This document shows, in pieces, positions 25,390 through 33,241 of a stretch of DNA of 42,787 nucleotides. The DNA is from Armatimonadota bacterium (GTDB lineage Bacteria; Armatimonadota; Fimbriimonadia; Fimbriimonadales; ATM1). How positions within the stretch are numbered: the first letter of the stretch is position 1; each line of letters starts with the position of its first letter. The stretch is taken from contig QEUM01000019.1 in NCBI GenBank assembly GCA_003577165.1, forward strand, positions 1 to 42,787. Direction: 5' to 3'. The translations under genes were made by a program, and so were the position numbers. The notes beneath the pieces were generated by a model. It searched no databases. It had not been told where the DNA came from and saw only the letters and a list, made by a program, of their open reading frames with translations.

Positions 25390-26490
25390 ATGCGAATCGG
25401 TTTCTTCATATGGGGCGCTGAGTCCAGGGACAAAGCCGCCCACGCCTATTACCACCGGATCGACACGCTGCGGGTGGAAATGGAGCGGAGGGGCCACCAA
25501 ACCGTCGAACTCTACGCCGCGCCCTTCGAAGGCAAACTTAAACTCGCCCCCCTCTGCAAAAAGTCCCAGCTTCGCGACGCCTTCGCCGACCTCGACGCGG
25601 TTTACCTCGGTGCGACCGACTGCGCGGCCTTCGCAGCAGCCGCCCTCCCGAGCGGAGACCGACTCGTGTTCGACTCTCACACGCCCATCATCGGCGAGAG
25701 GCTGATGATGTTCAAGGCGAACAAGACTCCTCGAAACCTCTTCATCTACCTTAGGTCGCTCCTCCATGAGTCCCTGGCGGCAAGACGATGCCGATCCATA
25801 TCCACCGTTTCCGATTCCGCCATCGACTACTATCGCAGGGTCTTCAAGCGATCGCCTGAAGATCTCTTCCTCGCGAGAAACATGATCGAAGCGTCGCTCT
25901 TTCAGCCCCGCCCCCTCCCCGAGAGCGACAGAATTCGCTTCGCTTACGTCGGCGGAATGGATCGCTGGCAAGGGGTGACCGATCTCATCGAGGCCTACCC
26001 GAAGACCAGCCGCTCGTTCGATCTCACCATCGTCGGTTTCGGGGATGAACAGGTGACGCTCATGTCGCGCGCGAGACAGTACGGAATAGAAGCGCACCCT
26101 CGTATGCCGCGCGCTCAGGCGATCGAGCACCTTGTGTCGTCGCACTTCGGAGTGACAGCAACGCCTGCAGTCTGCGCAAAACACATGCCCGGCGCATTTC
26201 CCACCAAGTGGGCGGAAATACTCGGACTCGGGCGCGCCTGCATGGTCACGCGGGCTTACGATTGCGCGCGAATCACGCAGGACGAGAACTTCGGCATCGT
26301 GTGCGAGCCCGGTGTCGCGGGCATCGCGGAGGGACTCGAACGCGCAGCGAAAGTCCCGCGTGAGCAAATCCAAGATATGGGCCTGCGAGGAAGCAAGTGG
26401 GTCCAGGACAAGTGCAGCGTCGAAGCGGTCGGCACGGCGTGGGAGGAGGCCGCGAGCCACGCCGCCGCCAGCAGGGGAGCCGCTCCATAA
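25390..26490 (+). CDS. Glycosyltransferase, GT4-like
   Basis: A 366-residue GT-B glycosyltransferase. The N-terminal domain begins MRIGFFIWGAESRDKAAHAY and contains LVFDSHTPIIGER and SISTVSDSAIDYYRR, the usual end of the acceptor domain. The donor domain begins with RIRFAYVGGMDRWQGVTDLI, then FDLTIVGFGDE and a C-terminal segment with FPTKWAEILGLGRACMVT, the weakly conserved nucleotide-sugar site. It is the first gene after a TGnTATAAT promoter. The sugar and the linkage are unknown. The ATG is followed 1.1 kb later by the PaaK-like gene, only 13 bases after the stop. Confidence 0.82.
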   Translation: MRIGFFIWGAESRDKAAHAYYHRIDTLRVEMERRGHQTVELYAAPFEGKLKLAPLCKKSQLRDAFADLDAVYLGATDCAAFAAAALPSGDRLVFDSHTPIIGERLMMFKANKTPRNLFIYLRSLLHESLAARRCRSISTVSDSAIDYYRRVFKRSPEDLFLARNMIEASLFQPRPLPESDRIRFAYVGGMDRWQGVTDLIEAYPKTSRSFDLTIVGFGDEQVTLMSRARQYGIEAHPRMPRAQAIEHLVSSHFGVTATPAVCAKHMPGAFPTKWAEILGLGRACMVTRAYDCARITQDENFGIVCEPGVAGIAEGLERAAKVPREQIQDMGLRGSKWVQDKCSVEAVGTAWEEAASHAAASRGAAP

Positions 26491-26503
26491 TGCGGGCGAT
26501 CCA

Positions 26504-27892
26504 TTGAGCATTCGAAGCGTCGTTCGCAAACTGCACGACAGCAGCCCCGTTTTCGTGCAGACCGCAATCCGAAGCATCTTTGCCTCGCTTCCCGACGGCA
26601 TCCGCTTCGGACGCGATTACACATCCATCAAAGAGGACATCTTCCAGAGCGACAAAGCGTCCGTGGAGCAACTGCGCAGCCGTAGGGACGAATCGCTCCA
26701 GCGACTGATCGCGTTCGCATGTGAACGATCCGAGTTTCACGCAGCGGGCATGAAGAAGGCCGGCATGTCGCCGTCGGACGTACGCGGGCCCGACTCGCTC
26801 GCAGCCCTGCCGTTGATGACACGCGACGACTTGCATCAGCACAACGCAGCCATCCGAGCCTCGAACGCGCATGATTTCCAGCCCGAGGCCTTGACCAGCG
26901 GCGGCAGCACCGGAGTCCCCGTAGAATTTCTCTCGGACCGTAAAGCGCTTCTCTACGAAAAGGCTTGCCTCGCGCGCCATTGGATGCGGGCGGGAGTTCG
27001 CGACGACGACAAGGTCGCCACCCTCCGGGGTTTGCGTCTCAAGGTGAATCCTCGCAAGCCCACTCTGCGCATCGGGAAGGAACTCTTTGTGAGCACCTAT
27101 CACCTTTCGCCGGCGACCATTGAACACGTCGCGCACGAAATGCGGAAGGCCAAGGTCACCGTTCTCAACGCCTACCCCAGCATGGCGGCATTTCTTGCCA
27201 AACTCATCCGCGACGCCGGTTGCGAACCGCCGAGGATCCGAGTGGTCGTCACCTCCTCCGAAACGCTCGACGATTCGCAGCGAGCGCAGGTACGAGAGGT
27301 ATTCGGCTGCGAGGTTTTCGACTACTACGGACTTACGGAACTCGTCGGCAACGCCGGACAATGTTCAGAACTCGGCGGATACCACTTCTCGGAAGAGATG
27401 GGAGTTGTGGAGATAACGGATGACGACGGCGTACCGCTCCCCCCCGGAACGGAAGGCAACGTCGTATTGACCGGCCTCCTCAACTACAGTTTCCCCTTCA
27501 TTCGCTACGTTACGGGCGACATCGGCGCCCTATCGCCGATCCCCTGCCGATGCGGCCGCCCCCACGTCACCCTCTCCCATATCGCCGGACGGACGGCCGA
27601 CTACTTGCTCACGCCGACAGGCGCGAGACTCACCGTGGCAGCCCTCAACATGCACGATTCCACTTGGGACAATGTCCTGCAGTACCAGTTGGTGCAGGTC
27701 GCGGAGGACCGCGTCGAAGTCACTGTGGTGCCTTCGGCGCGCTTCACGGTCGAGGACGAGAAGCGAATTCTCGCCATGATCGCCCCAAAACTATCGGACT
27801 TCACCGTTAGCCTGCGAAGCGACGTCGAAGTTCGGCGAACGAACCGAGGCAAATGTCCCGTCATCGTTAGGGATTACCTTGTAACTTCGTGA
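26504..27892 (+). CDS. PaaK/CapK-like adenylate-forming enzyme
   Basis: Relative of phenylacetate-CoA ligase, of the CapK subgroup found in polysaccharide loci; members activate a carboxylate as its AMP ester. With the TTG at 26504 it has 462 residues, and the N-terminal region (SLPDGIRFGRDYTS, then LQRLIAFACERSEFH) matches the family. Key motifs are the ATP loop TSGGSTGVPVEF (131-142), DYYGLTELVGNAGQ, PPGTEGNVVLTGLLNYSFPF, IRYVTGDIGAL and the hinge CGRPHVTLSHIAGRTADYLL. The C-terminal lid ends TNRGKCPVIVRDY, where Lys is the expected catalytic residue. No ATG is usable: the first is far inside. It is 13 bp after the glycosyltransferase and overlaps the next gene by one base. The carboxylic substrate in this locus is unknown. 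Confidence 0.88.
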   Translation: MSIRSVVRKLHDSSPVFVQTAIRSIFASLPDGIRFGRDYTSIKEDIFQSDKASVEQLRSRRDESLQRLIAFACERSEFHAAGMKKAGMSPSDVRGPDSLAALPLMTRDDLHQHNAAIRASNAHDFQPEALTSGGSTGVPVEFLSDRKALLYEKACLARHWMRAGVRDDDKVATLRGLRLKVNPRKPTLRIGKELFVSTYHLSPATIEHVAHEMRKAKVTVLNAYPSMAAFLAKLIRDAGCEPPRIRVVVTSSETLDDSQRAQVREVFGCEVFDYYGLTELVGNAGQCSELGGYHFSEEMGVVEITDDDGVPLPPGTEGNVVLTGLLNYSFPFIRYVTGDIGALSPIPCRCGRPHVTLSHIAGRTADYLLTPTGARLTVAALNMHDSTWDNVLQYQLVQVAEDRVEVTVVPSARFTVEDEKRILAMIAPKLSDFTVSLRSDVEVRRTNRGKCPVIVRDYLVTS

Positions 27893-29007
27893 TGAAGCCT
27901 CGGCTTCTTATTGTCGGCCCCCTGCCGCCGCCAATTGGGGGGGTCGAAACCGTGACCCAGGCGATTCTCGAGGCTCCGGCCTTCGAGACGTTCGACGTCC
28001 ACCACGTGGATATCACGAAGGGCCGGCCAAAGCAGACCCAAGGTAGGTTCGACCTCGGAAACTTCTACTGGGCGATGCGCCACTTCGCGCGAATGAGGTC
28101 CGCCGTCGCGCGATTCCGACCCGACGCGGTCTACATGCCCGTCGCAAGTTCGTGGTCCGGATTCCTCCGTGACGGTGTACTTGCGAAGATCGCGAAAGCC
28201 TCCGGCGCCAAAGTCATCGGGCACGTGCACGGCGGCCGCTTCGATCAGATATTGAACTACAACGGGCTCGCTGCCAGAAGAGTCCGCCGCGCGCTCTCCC
28301 ATTTCGATGTTCTTCTCGCACTCGGAACCCGCTGGCTTGAGTTAATCCGTGACTCCGGATTCCGCGGCCGTGTTTACGTCGTCCCGTCCACTCTCAAGCA
28401 GGACTTTTTTGACCGTGCCTCCGCCCTATCTTCACTGCCGCGCCAGGAAGCTGATGCGACCGCCCTCTTCGTCGGCCAAGTCGGTCGGCGCAAGGGAATC
28501 TTCGACCTTCTCGCCGCGCTCCGCGGAGCCATTGACCTCGGCGCCAGGATCCGGCTCGTCGTGGTCGGCCCGTCGGAGTACCCCAAGGAATTGGAAGAGG
28601 CCAAGCGGCTGACGGATGCCCTGTCCCTCCGCGACGTGGTGCGGTTCACCGGGCCGCTCATGAACGAGTGCCTGCTCAAGGAGTTCGCAGCCGCTGATTT
28701 CCTGGTCATGCCAAGCTACGCAGAGGGCCTGCCCGTCGTCTTCTTTGAGGCGGGCGCGTTCGGCATGCCCGTCGTCACGACGCCGGTCGGGGCGATCCCG
28801 GACCTGATCGAATCGGGTCGAAACGGGATGCTGGTCAACCCCGGCGACGTCGAGGGGATCCGAGACGCCCTCATGATGATGGCGGGAGACTCGGAAGCGC
28901 GAAGGAAGATGGGACGACAGTTGAACGAAGACATACAGAGGTTTCATCCGCACGCTGTATCCCAGCGAATCGCAGCCATCCTCGAAGAGAACTTGGCTGT
29001 GCGATGA
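27892..29007 (+). CDS. GT4-family glycosyltransferase (full-length paralogue)
   Basis: A 371-residue GT-B glycosyltransferase. The N-terminal domain begins MKPRLLIVGPLPPPIGGVET, followed by HVDITKGRPKQTQGRFDLGN, SSWSGFLRDGVLAKIAK, GAKVIGHVHGGRFDQIL and a helix-strand segment (122-156) that ends the domain. The donor domain has ATALFVGQVGRRKGIFDLL, VVGPSEYPKELEEAK, FTGPLMNECLLKEFA and the nucleotide-sugar site MPSYAEGLPVVFFEAGAFGM with the typical E-x7-E. The ATG at 27892 overlaps the preceding stop (TGATG); a GTG one codon earlier is less likely. It overlaps the heparinase-like gene by 4 bp. It is clearly paralogous to the gene at 34958-35995. Confidence 0.9.
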   Translation: MKPRLLIVGPLPPPIGGVETVTQAILEAPAFETFDVHHVDITKGRPKQTQGRFDLGNFYWAMRHFARMRSAVARFRPDAVYMPVASSWSGFLRDGVLAKIAKASGAKVIGHVHGGRFDQILNYNGLAARRVRRALSHFDVLLALGTRWLELIRDSGFRGRVYVVPSTLKQDFFDRASALSSLPRQEADATALFVGQVGRRKGIFDLLAALRGAIDLGARIRLVVVGPSEYPKELEEAKRLTDALSLRDVVRFTGPLMNECLLKEFAAADFLVMPSYAEGLPVVFFEAGAFGMPVVTTPVGAIPDLIESGRNGMLVNPGDVEGIRDALMMMAGDSEARRKMGRQLNEDIQRFHPHAVSQRIAAILEENLAVR

Positions 29008-30860
29008 GTTCACTCGTTTGGCGGCTTCGTCGCCTTCGCGCGATGGGGCTGGTCGAGATCCTGCACAGGACGCGCCGCGCCCTGTTGAATCGCCTGCCGC
29101 CCCCCCCATATCTTCGATGGACGCCGGAGGAAGCGTACTCTCACCTGATTGACGAAAACACGGAGCAACTGATAGCCGAATGGCCGTTCCATCTTCACTG
29201 TTCTTCCCTTGACGAAATCGAGCGTGCGCACGTTTTGGAAGATGCAGAAGCGCTCGTTAGAGGAGAGTGGGTTCTGTTCGGGCGCAAAGTCGCGCTCGAC
29301 TCCCCCCCGCGTTGGAATGCGAATCCCATGACCGGCAACACTTGGCCCGACGCGCCCTCCAAGAAGATCGACTACCACGACACGAAACTCGCAGGGGATC
29401 CGAAGTTCACGTGGGAACTGGGAAGGCTCACCTGGCTTCCAACCCTGGCGATCGCATACGAAGTCACGCAGGACGACAAGTTCAAAGAGCGGCTCAACCT
29501 ATTGCTCTCGGACTTCCTGGATCGCAATCCGGTCGGATGGGGGATCCACCACACCAGCGGCATCGAGATGGGGGTACGCAACCTCACGATCTCCCTCGCC
29601 ATCTCGGCCTGCCCATCCGCATTTAGCGAGCCCAACTTCAAAAGGTCCGTCGGCTTCATGGCACAACAGGCCCTATGGCTTCGGTCCAACTTGAGCCTCG
29701 GCTCCAGCGCGAACAACCACCTTCTCGCCGAGGCCTCGGGAATGGCAGTCGCCGCCCTCTGCGCCCCGAATTCAAGACGTCTCACGCCGCTTCGCAATCT
29801 TGGCCTCCGGCTGCTGCGCGCCGAACTTCTGAAGCAGGTCAACGCAGACGGCGGCCCCGCGGAACAGTCGTTCGAGTACCTGCCCTTCATCCTCGAACTC
29901 TTCCTCATTCCCTTCGCTATGGAGCGAGCCGCCGGCCGCGGCAATACCGCACCTTCTGCGGAACGCCTGCATCGCTCGCTGGAGTTTCTGCGCGCCGTTC
30001 TGCTCCCCGACGGCGGACTCCCAAAAGTGGGAGACCAAGACGACGCCCGGGTCGCCCTCCCGATGGAGGCGTTCTCGCGGGCGCGGCTGGTCGCCAACGC
30101 GCTTGCGGCGTTTCTTGGCCAGCCCGCAGTCTCGTCGGCCGATACGGCCCTCGCGCGTCTGATGTTTGGCGAGACCCCGCACCCGAAACCGCCCCAAGAT
30201 CTGCATCGCGAATTCGAAGCGGCCGGATACACCTTGTGGCGTCGCGACCCCTGGATGCTGCTGCTCGATCACGGCGACCTCGGCTACCTCTCGCTCGCCG
30301 CCCACGGTCACGCCGACGCCCTGTCCATCTGCCTCTATCACGGTTCAACTCCAGTTATCGCCGACCCCGGCATGGCCCACTATCACGACGACCTCGAGTC
30401 GCGAGACCGGCTACGATCCACGCCCGCTCACGCAACCGTCTCGTTCGACGGGAGGAGCCAGAGCGAAATGCTCGGCCCCTTCCTGTGGGGCAGACGCGCA
30501 AACATCTGCAGACAGTCACAAGGGTTTGAATGTGCGTGGTACACGGGCGAGATTCACTGGAGATCCGTCGTCGTCGAATCGAACCTGATACGAATTGAGG
30601 ACAAAACATCCCGTCCGGGGGGGCGAATTCACTTCCCGCTTGGCCCGAGCTGCAGTGTCGAGTTCCATGAGGATTGTGCGTTGGTCTCGTGGCCGGGAGG
30701 TTCACTTGAGATTCGTGGCAAACGAATCGGGGAGTGGATCCTCCACGACTCTCTCTTTGCGCCCCGGTTTTCGCACACCCTCCCGACAAAGAGCCTCTCA
30801 GCGGACATGAACGGTTTGGAGGCCACGATCGAAATCCGCCTCGCGGAAGCCCCGTGCTAA
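29004..30860 (+). CDS. Heparinase II/III-like protein
   Basis: A 618-residue member of the heparinase II/III-like family, polysaccharide lyases that cleave uronic-acid-containing polymers by beta-elimination. The N-terminal helical toroid (about 80-370) has FTWELGRLTWLPTLAIAYE, GWGIHHTSGIEMGVRNL and SANNHLLAEASGMAVAALC. The beta-sandwich part begins with LWRRDPWMLLLDHGDLGYL and carries the hallmark AAHGHADALSICLYHGSTPV and IADPGMAHYH. These proteins occur in polysaccharide loci, where they may trim the polymer made by the same locus. No signal peptide is seen, as is usual in such loci. It starts ATGA over the previous stop. A run of eight C (29100-29107) encodes Pro residues near the N-terminus. 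Confidence 0.88.
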   Translation: MSSLVWRLRRLRAMGLVEILHRTRRALLNRLPPPPYLRWTPEEAYSHLIDENTEQLIAEWPFHLHCSSLDEIERAHVLEDAEALVRGEWVLFGRKVALDSPPRWNANPMTGNTWPDAPSKKIDYHDTKLAGDPKFTWELGRLTWLPTLAIAYEVTQDDKFKERLNLLLSDFLDRNPVGWGIHHTSGIEMGVRNLTISLAISACPSAFSEPNFKRSVGFMAQQALWLRSNLSLGSSANNHLLAEASGMAVAALCAPNSRRLTPLRNLGLRLLRAELLKQVNADGGPAEQSFEYLPFILELFLIPFAMERAAGRGNTAPSAERLHRSLEFLRAVLLPDGGLPKVGDQDDARVALPMEAFSRARLVANALAAFLGQPAVSSADTALARLMFGETPHPKPPQDLHREFEAAGYTLWRRDPWMLLLDHGDLGYLSLAAHGHADALSICLYHGSTPVIADPGMAHYHDDLESRDRLRSTPAHATVSFDGRSQSEMLGPFLWGRRANICRQSQGFECAWYTGEIHWRSVVVESNLIRIEDKTSRPGGRIHFPLGPSCSVEFHEDCALVSWPGGSLEIRGKRIGEWILHDSLFAPRFSHTLPTKSLSADMNGLEATIEIRLAEAPC

Positions 30861-30871
30861 CATGGCCGCCG

Positions 30872-31933
30872 ATGAAGGCCCTCATCCTCGCCGGCGGTAA
30901 AGGCACCCGGCTGCGCCCCATCACGCACAGCATCGCCAAGCAGTTGGTTCCCGTTGCGAATCGACCCGTCATCGAGTATGGGATCGAAGCGATCCGCGCG
31001 TCCGGAATCACGGACTTCGGCATCATCGTGGGCGACTCCGCGCAGGAAATCAAAGCCGCTCTGGGAGATGGGAGCCGGTGGGGAGCAACGTTCACCTACA
31101 TCCCGCAAAGCGAACCCCTCGGCCTTGCGCACGCGGTCAAGACGGCCCATCCGTTCCTCGACGACAGCAAGTTCATCATGTATCTCGGTGACAACTTGAT
31201 CAAGGGTGGTGTCGCGGAACTCGTCGAGGACTTTCAGTCGGGCGAATGTGACGCCTCGATACTGCTGACTCATGTTGACAACCCCTCGGAATTCGGCGTC
31301 GCCGAACTCGACGGAGAGCGTGTCGTGAGGCTCGAGGAGAAGCCGAAGCAGCCCAAGTCCGACTTGGCGCTCGTGGGCGTTTACCTCTTCAATCCGTCGG
31401 TTTTCGATGCCATCGAAACCCTGAAGCCGAGTTTCCGTGGAGAGTACGAGATCACGGACGCCATTCAAACGCTCCTCGACTGGGGCAAAACCGTTCGCTA
31501 TCAGATCGTAACCGGTTGGTGGAAGGACACGGGAACCGTCGAGGCGATCCTGGACGCCAACAGGCTGCTGCTTCAAGACATTGAGCGCCGCATTTCTGGC
31601 GAGGTCTCGGATTCGACGATCGAGGGAAACTGCGTGATCGAATCGGGGGCGCGAGTCGTCGGCAGCACGATTCGCGGGCCGGCCATCATAGGGGCGGGCT
31701 GCGTTGTCGAAAACTCCTACGTCGGGCCCTTCACAAGTGTGGACTCGGGCACGCGAATCCTCGGCTCCGAAATCGAATACAGCATCGTCATGCAGGACTG
31801 CACGATTCGAGACGTCCCAGCGCGTCTTTCGACCAGCCTCATCGGCAGAGGGGTCATCGTGGACAAGTCGGACGGAACCCCGAAGACCGCGCGCCTCGTC
31901 CTCGGCGACGCCTCCTCCGTCACTTTTGCTTAA
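30872..31933 (+). CDS. Long-type glucose-1-phosphate thymidylyltransferase
   Basis: A 353-residue nucleotidyltransferase making NDP-sugars, of the long RmlA type (about 355 residues) that has an extra left-handed beta-helix. The catalytic domain begins MKALILAGGKGTRLRPITHS, with KQLVPVANRPVIEYGIEAI, FIMYLGDNLIKGG, RLEEKPKQPKSDLALVGVYL and TGWWKDTGTVEAILDANRLL. The C-terminal beta-helix (about 235-353) shows hexapeptide-like repeats (STIEGNCVIESGARVVGSTI). The ATG at 30872 is chosen because similarity begins there; the longer frame is out of style. It is 11 bp after the heparinase gene. The dTDP-sugar pathway genes rmlBCD are not in the window, so the sugar cannot be given. Confidence 0.92.
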   Translation: MKALILAGGKGTRLRPITHSIAKQLVPVANRPVIEYGIEAIRASGITDFGIIVGDSAQEIKAALGDGSRWGATFTYIPQSEPLGLAHAVKTAHPFLDDSKFIMYLGDNLIKGGVAELVEDFQSGECDASILLTHVDNPSEFGVAELDGERVVRLEEKPKQPKSDLALVGVYLFNPSVFDAIETLKPSFRGEYEITDAIQTLLDWGKTVRYQIVTGWWKDTGTVEAILDANRLLLQDIERRISGEVSDSTIEGNCVIESGARVVGSTIRGPAIIGAGCVVENSYVGPFTSVDSGTRILGSEIEYSIVMQDCTIRDVPARLSTSLIGRGVIVDKSDGTPKTARLVLGDASSVTFA

Positions 31934-31936
31934 GGG

Positions 31937-32788
31937 CTATTTCAGAGCGGCCAACGCCTTCTGGCGTCGTATCCTCTCCTCACGCTCTTCCGCGACTGCT
32001 TGGATCTGGAGCAATTCGGAAACCGCGACCGCCTTTCGGCCCTGCTTCTTCAGCGCGCTCAGATACTCGTCGACTGCGCCGACGATCGCGGGGTTGAGGT
32101 TGTGCATGAGGATGATGGAACCCGGCCTCGCTCGAAGTAGGCGCGTCAGCAGTTGGTCCTTCGTGCGCTTCGGCCGCGCCGCGTCTTTCGCGTCCACGTT
32201 CCACAAAATGATCTGGTCGTAGCCCTCATCGGCCGCGACGCTCAGCGATGCGGGGCCAACCGCCCCGTATGGCGGACGAAGCCACGGCTTCGTACTCTTG
32301 CCCGTTTCGGAAAGTACAAGATTTTCGAGATCCCTTAGTTCTTTACGGAGCGACTCCTCGTCGAGGCCCGGGAGGGACCGATGACTGCTCGAGTGATTCC
32401 CAAACTCATGGCCCGCCTCTGCGATGTCCTTCAGCAGCCGTCGGTGCAGCTTCGCCCAGGTACCGCAGATGAAAAACGTCGCTCGAACTCCGTGCTTCTC
32501 CAAGACGTTGAGAAGTTGCGGAGTGCATGTCTCCGCCTCGATGTCAAAAGAGAGAGCGACGTGTCCGTCCGCAAACTTCTTCGGGATCGAGAAGATCGGC
32601 TTGGGCGCAGCCGGCAGCGCTCGACGAGCGTGCTTCACCTGCCTGGGTGGGGGGAACGGCGAGTCCGCGGATTCGCTTCCAGTCCCCGAAAGGCGCTGAG
32701 AACCGGCCTGCGGCTCGTATTGCACGGCTATCGGCAAAAACGCGCAGGCTGTGAGAACACAGAGGACGGCGACTCGGACTCGGCCCAT
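31937..32788 (-). CDS. Secreted polysaccharide deacetylase (NodB domain, DxE variant)
   Basis: A 283-residue NodB-domain protein, a metal-dependent deacetylase of N- or O-acetylated sugars. An N-terminal hydrophobic stretch (VAVLCVLTACAFLPIAVQY) is a signal peptide or anchor, then a proline-rich linker. The catalytic domain (about 76-250) has motif 1 as LSFDIEAE: the first Asp (82) is kept, the second is replaced by Ile and Glu84 follows, as in a subgroup of exopolysaccharide-locus deacetylases. Motif 2 is HSSSHRSL (His132, His136), motif 3 LRPPYGA, and motif 5 SIILMHN. It points against the rest of the plus-strand operon but ends only 3 bp from it. It has its own extended -10 promoter. Confidence 0.88.
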   Translation of the reverse strand: MGRVRVAVLCVLTACAFLPIAVQYEPQAGSQRLSGTGSESADSPFPPPRQVKHARRALPAAPKPIFSIPKKFADGHVALSFDIEAETCTPQLLNVLEKHGVRATFFICGTWAKLHRRLLKDIAEAGHEFGNHSSSHRSLPGLDEESLRKELRDLENLVLSETGKSTKPWLRPPYGAVGPASLSVAADEGYDQIILWNVDAKDAARPKRTKDQLLTRLLRARPGSIILMHNLNPAIVGAVDEYLSALKKQGRKAVAVSELLQIQAVAEEREERIRRQKALAALK

Positions 32789-32803
32789 TCAGGAACTACA
32801 CAT

Positions 32804-32812
32804 ATTATAACA
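32804..32812 (-). promoter_or_regulatory. Extended -10 promoter of the deacetylase gene
   Basis: On the minus strand the sequence is TGTTATAAT, a perfect TGnTATAAT element. No -35 of the usual type is found 17 bp upstream. Transcription would start near 32797, about nine bases before the ATG at 32788, giving a nearly leaderless message without a Shine-Dalgarno. Confidence 0.65.
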
Positions 32813-33110
32813 CCTTCGTGCGTCGCCCTCCACGTTGATTTTGAAAGTCCCAATATATCGGTGACCCGAGTGCGGCCCCTGAAAATACGGATGCAGATTC
32901 CAATCTGAACGCGACGCGCGCCGATCGTCGCATCAAGCCCCCCACCCGAAGCGCACACAACGCACGTCCCCCTGGTCGACGAACGTGGATCTGCGCGGAA
33001 AACCCCGCTGCGCTGGGACCCACGAGCAAATCAGCGCCCGGGGCTAGATATGTGTCTAAGTTTTCGTCTCTTCCCTGCCTTTAACGAACCCATGGCGCTC
33101 AAAGAGAGAA

Positions 33111-33132
33111 GGTCCCGGCGTTTGCCGGGACC
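33111..33132 (-). terminator. Terminator of the amidase gene
   Basis: A perfect 9-bp stem (GGTCCCGGC with GCCGGGACC) around a 4-base loop. Read on the minus strand it is followed by TTCTCTCTTT and lies about 110 bp after the amidase stop. It ends the minus-strand unit asnB, glycosyltransferase, amidase. Confidence 0.75.
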
Positions 33133-33241
33133 GGAGGGATGAACAGGGAGGATGGTGGCTACACTTGCGCAGGCATTGCCTGTGTGTTCTTTTCAGCCAT
33201 CCATCGTATGGCAACCGGCGTGCCATCCGGACGCCCGACGA

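Larger units (their letters stand above)
32789..33241. other. Intergenic region, 453 bp, non-coding
   Basis: No gene is supported here. It holds the extended -10 promoter of the deacetylase at its left end (32804-32812, minus strand) and the terminator hairpin of the amidase gene at 33111-33132. Short frames in between have no ribosome site or recognisable sequence. The stretch is A/T-richer around 33040-33090 than the rest. Confidence 0.5.

Noticed and set aside
25363-27361. Long minus-strand frames across the glycosyltransferase and PaaK-like genes
   Set aside because: No recognisable motif; both plus-strand genes have clear family motifs.
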